Part shown: positions 55,580-64,000 of the stretch, one piece after another | How the letters are laid out: every line of letters begins with the position of its first letter | How positions within the stretch are numbered: position 1 is the stretch's first letter | From: Heloderma charlesbogerti | Lineage: Eukaryota > Chordata > Lepidosauria > Squamata > Helodermatidae | Length of the DNA stretch: 64,000 nt | Direction: 5' to 3' | Assembly: GCA_026122225.1 (NCBI GenBank) | Contig: JANEZZ010002676.1 | Location: forward strand, 248,001-312,000 | Program-made: the position numbers and the translations under genes | The notes under the pieces: generated by a model | Told to the model about the DNA's origin: nothing | Seen by the model: only the letters and a program-made list of their open reading frames with translations | The model's database searches: none

Positions 55580-56360
55580 TGCGAGCAGAGATAGGGTAAA
55601 GAAGAGACAGACATCAAGGCTTGGACTGAAAATTGCTTGGACCACATTTATTGAAAATATCTGCAAAGGGGAACCTAGGACGGGCCCCTGACTATACCAG
55701 TGGCTAGCTGGCACCTTTATGGGCAAAAACACACCCAGCCTGAGGGGTGGCATGTCAGCCTCCAGACTGCCCCTTATGAGGGAGGTAGACCTTCCCCTGT
55801 TCCACCCTCCCGGTGCCGCCACCTGGGTGAGTGAGGTGAGTTGGTCTCCCAGGCAACCCTTATCCCCCTGCCAAGCCGCAGAACCCATACAGGAGGCCTT
55901 AGGCATCACCTGTCACCTTAAGGTGCCTCTGCATGCACACCATCCCTAATCTCGTTCTCCTTTGCCCATCCTAGCCACCAACTGAAATGTGACCTATATT
56001 GAGAAGATTAGACCTTATTCACCTACCGGACACACCTTACCCCATTAACAGTGTGAAGTAAGCAAAAAAAGACACACGGTAAAAGCCAATCGAACTGTGA
56101 GCGAAAAATTCCTACATGGCTCCCAAATGGGGCAACCAATTAAAACCCACACTGCTTAAGGGAGGGTGGGAGGGAGCCGTGTCAGCAAGAGGTTGCTCTG
56201 GGAGGGGCGTGGAGCTTAAGGAGGCTTCGCCGGCCCCTCCCCTTAAGAGTGGCACCACAGAGGATGCCCAATGGCATCCAAACGCCTTCTCACCCCACCC
56301 GCCCTCAACGCCCCCCCCCACGGCCAGGCAAGCTGGACGCAGGGATAGGGCCTAACTTGC
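55580..56360 (-). mobile_element. LTR-like repeat, minus-strand copy
   Basis: About 780 bp. Read on the minus strand it has GGGCGGGTGGGGTGAGAAGG, GGTGCCACTCTTAAGGGG, GGAGGGGCCGGC, CCTTAAGCTCC, then ATTGGTTGCCCC; the 3' part has CACCCCTCAGGCTGGGT, CCCTTTGCAGATATTTTC, AATAAATGTGG and ends CTCTGCTCGCA. It lacks the GC-rich minisatellite of the plus copy. The order CCAAT, TTAAG, AATAAA, CA end suits an LTR, but I see no flanking duplication and no second LTR nearby. Exact 5' edge uncertain (56300-56372). Confidence 0.6.
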
Positions 56361-56565
56361 CGTTTGTCTGCAGCCTTGTGGAGGATGAAAATGGTGTCCA
56401 GATGCTTTGCTGCCATGGCAGAAAAAAATAAAAAGGAAGAAAGAAAAGAAAACAAGAGGGGAAAAAAAGAAAGAAGCTACGCTACTTAGTGATGAGCACT
56501 ACCCCTGAAAACTGTTAGACAGTTCCCCTCTGAAGAAATACCCGCTGAAGAAATTCAGTGAAATG

Positions 56566-57260
56566 TAGCGATGGAGGAGAATTCTGCCACGGATTCCAGT
56601 GAGGCCAGATTTTGTAGAATCCGCCCCCCCCGGAATCCATGGTGGAATGGCCTCCTGCCCCCCCGCCTCCCCGCGGAATCCCCTGGGATGGCACTTACCT
56701 GGGGCGGATGCAGTGGATGCGGCAGCGGCGGGTGTGGCGGCTGCGGTGGGTGCGGCGGCGGCTGGTCTCCTGGCTGGCCGTAGCCAGGCGCAGCGTATGC
56801 AAATGGCAGCGGCTAAGGCGGCCGCCATTTCCGTTCACTATTTTTCACCATTCTAGCCTACGTAAATAGGGGCTACGTAGGCTAGAACGGCGAAAAATAG
56901 CGAACACAAATGGCAGCCGCTGTAGCCGCCGCCATTTGCGTATGCGCTTTTTTTTACTTTGCCATGATAGGCTATGTAAATATTTACGTAGCCTATCACG
57001 GTTTAGTACATGGACGCAAACGGCAGCGGCTATGGCTGCCACCATTTGCATCCCTGCTGCCCAGAGTCTGGATGTCCGGCTGCAGGCGGAGCTGGCCGGC
57101 GGTTCCACAGAATCCTCACAGAGTGGAGCCAGCTGGGCAGGACTCCAGGGGGAGGGACAGAGTGCCTCCCCCCGTCGAGGATTCCGGGGGGAGGGATGGA
57201 GCGCCTCCCCCCACCTCAAAGCAGATCCACAAAATGATATGTGACTTTCGTACATCCCTA
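56566..57260 (-). mobile_element. NPE-12, complete nested-palindrome element, perfect TSD
   Basis: 695 bp from TAGCGATGGAGGAGAATTC to CGTACATCCCTA. Perfect 8-bp duplication GTGAAATG at 56558-56565 and 57261-57268. Modules Y-X-Y-X-Y from about 56793 to 57054, with the central-side X written TAGCCTACGTAAATAGG..CCTACGTAGGCTA-like. The left donor is strong (CCAGGTAAGTGCC on the minus strand, near 56690); the right one is mutated to TGATATGTGAC. Confidence 0.92.
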
Positions 57261-57268
57261 GTGAAATG

Positions 57269-57717
57269 GCCTTTCCCCCCAAATTTCTCAGTCTACAAAT
57301 ACATTGGAGAATGTCAAGAGGCCATTTGTGCACAGCTTTGGTAGAAAAGGGGAGGAAGGGAGAATGAGACAGATGCATCTTGACATGAATGTAAATATAT
57401 ACACATCAACACAAGGTGCAAGGACACTGCTTCCCTTCCACCCCATTCCCCAAATTGCTGTCTCAGCTGTCCTCTCAATTAGCATAGGATTTGTACTGTA
57501 TTTTTAGTTCTTTACACGGCTGCTAGTTTTTGCTTTGATTTGATACTGTATTTTTAAACTTTTAAAAATTTTATATTATGTGTTATCATGTTGATGGTTT
57601 TAACTGTTGTGACCTTTTCAGATAGCTTCTGCTATTGAGTGGTATAGAAATGTAATAAATAATAAATAAGGATTGCTTCCTAAATATTCAATTTTATTTT
57701 ATTTGTATAACAGGGTG

Positions 57718-57757
<40 letters not shown>

Positions 57758-58205
57758 TGTTTTAGGTTCCTTTCTTCATTACACACTTTATTTACTTTGT
57801 GTTCATTAATTGTACAAACTGAAAACCCTTTTAAAAAGCAGGGGGAGTTAAATGTAATATTAACCTAATAAACTTCAGCAGAAGACAAAGCATTTCAACG
57901 TGAAACCTAGCAGCTAGGTTGCTGGCAGTTCTTATTTTAGCCAGCAAAAGAGAAAGAGACTAATGGTGTCTCTTCTTCAGTAACAACAATATTTACAAAA
58001 GGAGAGCATTTATAAGAAGCTATTAAAAATGACAGAAGAATTGTCTTTTGCATCTTCCCCTATGCTATCCTAGCAATGAAAGTGGATGAGTAATAAGAAA
58101 TGAAAAACTAGTTCATTAGTTCTATAAACCACATAAAATGGACAAGTACATAAAAAACTTAAACCATTTAAAAATATTGTCGGTGTGCCAGTTTGGCTAT
58201 GATTA
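57269..58205. other. No gene; LINE tail 57520-57670 and (TTTC)n 57717-57760
   Basis: GCTTCTGCTATTGAGTGGTA then TAGAAATGTAATAAATAATA is another copy of the LINE-like tail. The TTTC tract has about ten units. The rest is unassigned. Confidence 0.6.
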
Positions 58206-58213
58206 GATAGCTT

Positions 58214-58902
58214 TAGGGATGTACAAAAGTCACTTACCTTTCCGCAGATTGATTTGCGGGGGGTGGGGAGGTGATCCGGTTCTCTCCCCTGGAATCCTGC
58301 CTGGCCGGCTCTGCTCCGCAGCAGCTCCATGGAGCAGCTGGCCAGGGTCGTCTGCAGCCGGAGTTCCAACCACGGGCTGGCTGCTGTGGATGCAAATGGC
58401 GGCCGCCGTAGCGGCCGCCATTTGGGTCCAGCCAGGCTGCCGTGATAGGCTACGTAAGTATTTACGTAGCCTATTACGGCAGGCAAAAAAAAACAACCAG
58501 CATATGCAAGCTATTATGGAGGAAAAAAAGGAAGGCAAATAGCGTCCACTACGCTATTTGCGTTCCCCTTTTTTTTCACCGTAATAGCCTACATAAATAT
58601 TTACGTAGGCTAAAATGGCGAAAAATAGGGAATGCAAATGGCGGCTGCTGTAGCCACTGCCATTTGTGTATGCTGTTTTTTGGGGGGGGGTTAGCCATGA
58701 TAGACTATGTAAATACTTACGTAGCCTATCAGAGCTGCAAGGACGCAAATGGCGTCCTTCATCCACCGCATCTACCCCAGGTAAGTTCCGTCCCAGAGGG
58801 ATTCTGCAGGGGCAGGAGGCCGTCCGCCACAGATTCCGGGGGGCCAGATTCTAAAGAATCTGGCCACACTGGAATCCATGGCAGAATTCTCTGCCATCCC
58901 TA
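58214..58902 (+). mobile_element. NPE-13, complete nested-palindrome element, perfect TSD
   Basis: 689 bp from TAGGGATGTACAAAAGTCAC to CTCTGCCATCCCTA. Perfect 8-bp duplication GATAGCTT at 58206-58213 and 58903-58910. Modules Y 58390-58427, X 58440-58475, Y 58536-58562, X 58583-58613, Y 58633-58668, X 58695-58731. Donors: inverted TCACTTACCTTTCCG (58231) and CCCAGGTAAGTTCCGTCCC (58777). Confidence 0.93.
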
Positions 58903-59006
58903 GATAGCTTAAGAAAAGAGGTAAAAAAAAACAAACAAACAAACATGCACCTTTAATAGATATTTGAAAGCTAAGACACCCTGCAGCATTACTACGTGGG
59001 CCAAAG

Positions 59007-59678
59007 TAGGGATGTCAGAGAATTCCACCATGGACTCCAGTGAGGCTGGAGGCTTTAGAATTTCAGCCCCCCAGAATGTGTGGTGGAACAGCCTCCCCCC
59101 ACCCACCCCACGGAATTCCCCCGGGATGGCAACTGGTGGCAGTTGCAACTGGTGACAGTTGCGGAGGCACGGGCAGCTCCCGCGGCTCCAGCTTGTCTCC
59201 CGACCGCTGCCGGGCTGCTGCTCCCACAAATGGCGGCCGTCATAGCGGCTGCCATTTGTGTGGCTGCCTTTCTTCATGATAGGCTACATAAATACTTACA
59301 TAGCCTATCACGGCAAAGAGCAGGGGTGCAAATGTCGGCCGCTATGCCATTTGGGCCCCTGCTCTTTGCCATAATAGGCTACGTAAGTATTTATGTAGCC
59401 TATCACGAAGAAAGGCAGCCACGCAAATGGCGTAGCCGCCATTTGCTCGACTGCCTTTTGTCATGATAGGCTATGTAAATACTTACATAGCCTATCACGG
59501 CTTGGCAGCCATGCAAATGGTGGCCGGCGTAGCAGCCGCCATTTGTGGCTACAGCAGCCCGGCAGCAGCGGGAATTCCGGCTGTGGCTGCCCCCATCCGG
59601 CGGCTCCGTGGAGCCAGCCGGGGCGGATTCTGGGGGGAGGTATGGAGTGCCTCTCCTCCACCACTAATGCCCCGGAAC
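59007..59678 (-). mobile_element. NPE-14, nested-palindrome element lacking its type I terminus
   Basis: Begins TAGGGATGTCAGAGAATTCC. Modules Y 59224-59262, X 59274-59311, Y 59328-59352, X 59368-59406, Y 59420-59446, X 59461-59500, Y 59512-59548. The GC-rich type I block starts (GGCGGATTCTGGGGGGAGG) but stops after CCACCACTAATG, without the donor and TIR, just where NPE-15 begins. The left donor site is replaced by GATGGCAACTGG. Confidence 0.85.
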
Positions 59679-60312
59679 TAGGGATGTACGAAAGTCACTT
59701 ACCTTTTTGCAGAATCTTGCACGGTGGGGGGGAGGCGCTTCGTCCCTCCCCCCAGAACCTCAACGGGGGGAAAGCGATCCTGTCCTCCCCCCTGGAATCC
59801 TCGATGGCTGGCTCCGAGCCATCCATAGCTGGATTTCCGGCCGTGGACGGGCTGATGCAGATGCAAATGGCGGCCGCCGTAGCAGCGGCCATTTGTGTCC
59901 AGCCAGGCAGCCATGAATGGTTACATAAGAATTTATGTAGCCTATCACGGCTAACCCCCCCCCAAAAACCTGAGCGTATGCAAATGGCGGACGCTACGGT
60001 GGCCACCATTTGTGTTCCCTATTTTTTGCCGATTAATCTTGTGTAAATATTTACATAAGATAAATTGACGAAAAATAAGGAACGCAAATGGTGGCTGCCG
60101 TAGCCACCATTTGCGTACGCTTAGGTTTGGGGAGGGTTAGCCGTGATAGGCTACATAAATTCTTACATAGCCTATCAGGGCTGTAAGGATGGCAATGGTG
60201 GCTGCAGCAGCCCAGCCGCGGCCAGCCGGGAGATCACCCGCCACCACCGCCGCTGCCGCCGGAGCCGCCGCCACTGCTGGAGCTGCCACTGGAGCCTCCA
60301 CCACCGCTGCCT
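59679..60312 (+). mobile_element. NPE-15, nested-palindrome element lacking its type II terminus
   Basis: Begins TAGGGATGTACGAAAGTCAC with the inverted donor TTACCTTTTTGC. Modules Y 59863-59896, X 59910-59947 (degraded), Y 59978-60014, X 60028-60066 (changed to TTGTGTAAATATTTACATAA), Y 60082-60118, X 60141-60177. The right side runs into GCCGCCGCTGCC triplets and stops near 60312 with no donor or TAGGGATG end. It abuts NPE-14. Confidence 0.85.
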
Positions 60313-62639
60313 CTTTTAAAGTCTTCCAATCTGGCACACCAACAAATGTGCTGTGCCTGGCTCTGGATTTCTTGAGACATCTGAAAATGTTTGCTTCTTG
60401 ATAGAAATGGGCTCTTCCTCCCTTGGCCCTGCGACAAGAAAGGATGATGTCTGAAATGACGCTGAGGACCAGTTGCCTCCTCACTTCTGCTTCTTCCCTA
60501 TATTTCCGTAACGTGTAGTTTTTTCCCTTATCTGTTATGTGATGTTGCCATATTGTGTTTTACCACATCCACCCCAAATAATTGTCTGCTGCTGGAATGG
60601 CATTGCGTGTGTGTGTCTGTGGGGTGTACGCTTATCAGCAGTAAGTGATAGGTAAGAGTTATACTTGAAATTTGTGTAATATATGCACATCTGAGTATAA
60701 GTAGCCCTGTACAGGTGTTCAGCCTGCTAATAAGTGGATGGGGCAAATGTGTGCATTCAAGCCCAATGTTCTGCCAGCCCCCAACCTTGTAGGCATTGAG
60801 CTGCAGGGTTCCCAATTGTGTTGAGTGTTCTACTTGCATCTGGGCTGTAGAAATCCCCTTCAGACCTTGCTGCTCCATGCAGAAAGGTTGGGAACAGGGA
60901 GGATGGTGATGGCAACACCACCCACCACTGCTACCCTCAGCTCCACTACCCCTTTCGGCCTTGCATGAGCCAGCTGAATGCCTGCATAGGGCTTACATGT
61001 TATGGGCACAGAGGGAAGAATGTGATATGAGGGAGGGCATTTTGGGTGGCCAGTCCATGTGTCCTATAGCATGTTCAAGAGTTCTTGCTTAATATCATGA
61101 GCCAATATTCTTCTCATTCCAACTGAATCGTTGCACATTTGTCGAGTTTCAAATTATGCTTGATTAAAGCTTCATTAATCATTACTACAGATTTCTCCAT
61201 GCAAATGAGAGAACATTTAACACATAATTGTGTGCTAATTGACCAACAACTGGTTCACAGAACTGTTAAATAGCATTTCATGTGTGCACGTGTGTGTATA
61301 AGTGTAATTAGGTTTCATTGAGGGGTTGGTTTACCTATTGAAAACTATCTCAGTGTCCTGTATTCTTATGATATTAATGGCAGGGGTTTTAATCATAGGA
61401 TATTTCCTTTATCAATGAAGGTGTTTTATAAAATAGAACTGAGAGAGTGATAAAGGGTCAAAATAATTGAAATGTTCTAATATTGGCCACCCCTCAAAAT
61501 GCATAAGACTGCTTGAGACAAGTGGCCTCTATAGTATAAAGGTCCTTTAACAGTGCTGTGCTGTGCATCCCTACTTAAAAGTAAGTCTTATTGAATTCAA
61601 TGGGACTTATTCAGATATACGTTTCCACAGGACTGCAGCTGAAGTTTGGGTTCAGTAAAGTGATGTCATGATATTTCCTTCTCACCTCCCCATCAAAATG
61701 TCAAGGTTTGGTTTGAAAGAAGGTCCAGCACTTTCTTTTGCCCATGTGATGGAAGTCTCACTCAGTCCATAGTCTCTTTTTTATCACCAGCCAAAGCCAG
61801 AAAAGCCTAGTTGAGTGGTATTTGAGTTAAGAATGTAGAATAGAAGGAGAGACACAACTGCATGTTGATCTCCTTTTTCAAATGATTAGAATCCCTAAGA
61901 GATCAACAAGGTCAACAATAATGAGAGAGTGTTTCATTGAGTATGCACCAACCAGCAGCAAGTAACTGGATCTGGGAGTTGCTATTTTAACTTCCCACAG
62001 TGACCCATAAAAACAAGATGCCACATTTGCTGGGCAAATTAAAATAAGTGTCTCCCAGCATTCCATGGGGGAGTGGGTAGCTCCCCCCCACACATACACA
62101 CACAATTGACTGGAAAGATACTATGTTGGAAGAATTATGGGAAATTTAAATGGCAGCTCTGAAATCCAGTGCCCAACACTATCAGAGCACACGCACACAT
62201 GCACACACACACACATGGGGGGGAGGGCAAGTGACATGGATGTTTCTTTTCCTCCATATACAGGTAGAGAATGCTAGAAGCCCTAGGATGTCAGTGCAAA
62301 AAGGGGGCCATTAAATACAAATTATGATAACACCAAATTAATTATTAATTGGACATAAATCTGCCTTGCATATATGGTGTTTCATTTCCCATGTGACTGA
62401 AAACAAAGTCAGCTTATATTATGACCTTAATAAGATTCCCTAGTTCGGGGAATTGGAAAAAACACTCTCTCGTGGCCAACTTAAAAACGCTGAGATTTTG
62501 GAGAACCTATAAAGACACATTCATCCTAATTTGAACATTTTAGAGACAATTACACCTCCAGACTCTTCATGGTGCTGAGGTTTGAGGGCATTATGGCTTA
62601 TATGAGCTGGAATTCTTTCCAAACAAAATATTTAAGCTC
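60313..62639. other. No gene recognised; MITE copy at 61560-61635; CA repeats
   Basis: The MITE copy has AAAAGTAAGTCTTATTGAAT and TCAATGGGACTTATTC. CA runs lie near 62090-62105 and 62187-62214. No domain or RNA gene seen. Confidence 0.5.
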
Positions 62640-62705
62640 ATTAGGGCTGTTTCCTGATACTGAGGTCAGACCGTTGGTCTACCTAGCCCAGTATAGTTGA
62701 CACTG
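62640..62705 (-). repeat. Fragment of the tRNA-Ala-type SINE
   Basis: GTCAGACCGTTGGTCTACCT and CACTGACTGG match the middle-to-3' part of the SINE at 44765-44957 in reverse. It is cut off by the next repeat at 62706. Confidence 0.6.
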
Positions 62706-63022
62706 ACTGGGGATGTCAGAGGAATCCATTTGTGGGAGTGGAGCTCAGTGATTTTCACCAGCTCGGTCCCTCAGACTACAGCTTGACCACCCATGAGTTG
62801 ATCTGGCTCAGCGTGTGACAAGTTGGGCCAACTCACAGATTTTTCGGGAAGGGTGATTGCGCAAATTGGGATTTGTGCAAAACCATGTAAATGGTCTAAT
62901 TTGCACAAATTAGACCTCTCACACCTGTAATTTTGCACTAATTATACTATTTACAGCTGTGAATTTGTGCAAATCCTGATTTGCGCAACTACCCCTCCCC
63001 CCAAAATCAGTCGCACACCAAG
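62706..63022. mobile_element. hAT-like fold-back relic
   Basis: Starts GGGGATGTCAGAGGAATCC; contains CAGCTCGGTCCCTCAGACTA. The centre is an inverted repeat: GATTGCGCAAATTGGGATTT / AAATCCTGATTTGCGCAA. Relative of 44108-44440. NPE-16 begins at its right side. Confidence 0.55.
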
Positions 63023-63473
63023 TAGGGATGTCAGAGAATTTCACCATGAAACTTGGGGAGACGAATGCCAGCACATTCAGCCCCCCTAAATCGGTGGCAA
63101 AACGGTCTGCCCCCCCACCCCTCCCAGGACAGGACTTACCTTGTGCGAATGTTCCTGGCGGCGGCGGCTCTGGCGGCAGTTCGGCAACTGCCGTCGCCAT
63201 TTCCATTAAAAAACACACCCAAAAAACGTGATAGGCTACGTAAAGATTTACGTAGCCTATCATGGCTAGATTTTTAACAAATACCGTGATAGGCTACGTA
63301 AATTTTTACATAGCCTATCGCGGCTGAGTAAAAAAAAACAAAAAACCCCTGCGTGTAAGCAAATGGCGGTGCCCATGGGAGCCGCCATTTGTGTTCCTTA
63401 TTTTGGCACGTGTAGTCAATGTAAACATTTACGTAGACTACGGCGAAAATAAGGGGAACGCAAATAGCATAGA
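63023..63473 (-). mobile_element. NPE-16, half element ending at the palindrome centre
   Basis: Begins TAGGGATGTCAGAGAATTTC with the type II end and the inverted donor GGACTTACCTTGTGCG. X modules at 63228-63263 and 63284-63320, Y at 63358-63393, X at 63409-63442. It then breaks off at GGGGAACGCAAATAGCATAG, the loop of the central Y module. A few bases later BovB sequence starts. The second half of the element is not in the window. Confidence 0.9.
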
Positions 63474-63481
63474 TGCAGGAC

Positions 63482-64000
63482 AAATGAAGCAGGACAAAGG
63501 CTAATAGAGTTTTGCCAAGAGAACATGCTGATCATAGCAAACCCTCTTTTCCAACAGCACAAGAGGCGACTCTACACATGAACATCACCAGATGGTCAAT
63601 ATCGAAATCAGATTGATTATGTCATTTGCAGCCAAAGATGGAGAAGCTCTATACAGTCAGTAAAAACAAGACCTGGAGCTGACTGTGGCTCAGATCATGA
63701 GCTGCTTCTTGCAACATTTCGGCTTAAATTGAAGAAAGTAGGGAAAACCACTAAACCGTTCAGCTATGACCTAAATCATATCCCTTATGAATATACAGTG
63801 GAGGTGAGGAATAGATTGAAGGAATTAGACCTGATAGACAGAGTGCCTGAGGAACTATGGACGGAGGTCCGCAACATTGTTCAGGAGGCAGGAACTCAAT
63901 CCATCCCAAAGAAAAAGAAATGCCAGAAAGCCAAGTGGCTGTCTGAGGAGGCTTTACAAGGAGCTGAGGAAAGAAGGGAAGCGAAAAGCAAGGGAGAAAG
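63482..64000 (+). pseudogene. BovB ORF2 endonuclease region fragment (runs off the window)
   Basis: Homology to BovB starts inside the endonuclease domain (AATGAAGCAGGACAAAGGCT, compare 22309) and continues collinearly to the window end. At about 63579 a TGA replaces a Trp codon (ACACATGAACATC versus ACACATGGACATC). The SDHELL motif is present near 63695-63712. 5' truncated; its 3' end and target duplication lie beyond 64000. Confidence 0.9.

Overview
The window looks like intergenic or intronic DNA of a squamate reptile. I found no host protein-coding gene and no real RNA gene. The organism call rests on two near-full-length RTE-BovB LINEs plus two BovB fragments, CR1 and L2 LINEs, tRNA-Ala-type SINEs and many hAT-like miniature elements; that mix is typical of lizards and snakes. 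BovB has also moved horizontally (for example into ruminants), so the call is probable, not proven. Nearly every open reading frame is either part of a broken LINE or a chance frame in GC-rich or repeat DNA.

Layout. 1-188: end of a nested-palindrome element (below). 189-12.1 kb: scattered MITEs, SINEs and microsatellites, and one palindrome element at 3753-4683 inside an older repeat with a 272-bp tandem duplication. 12.1-18.0 kb: a CR1 LINE split by a 3.2-kb BovB with a perfect 12-bp target duplication. 18-21.5 kb: mostly unassigned. 21.57-24.65 kb: a second, younger BovB. 24.7-31.3 kb: degraded L2/CR1-type LINE pieces on the minus strand and several MITEs. 31.3-39.6 kb: a cluster of six palindrome elements. 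40.7-42.5 kb: two LINE 3' ends meeting tail to tail. 43.7-44.0 kb: a short BovB 3' end with a 12-bp target duplication. 48.1-50.2 kb: two palindrome elements inserted into the same target. 52.4-56.4 kb: two opposed copies of an LTR-like repeat, one carrying a GC-rich minisatellite. 56.6-60.3 and 63.0-63.5 kb: more palindrome elements. 63.5 kb to the end: a BovB fragment that runs out of the window.

The most interesting content is a dispersed family here called NPE (nested-palindrome element, provisional name), with 16 copies or parts. Each complete copy (about 560-1130 bp) begins and ends with TAGGGATG/CATCCCTA, and at least five have perfect 8-bp target duplications, so they behave like non-autonomous hAT-type DNA transposons. 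The interior is a row of short palindromes of two alternating kinds: X (core TACGTAAA..TTTACGTA) and Y (core GCAAATGGCG..CGCCATTTGC). The row is itself one large palindrome. The two subterminal regions differ from each other, and almost every one carries a strong AGGTAAGT-type splice-donor sequence pointing outward. No transposase is encoded, and what the palindromes do is unknown.
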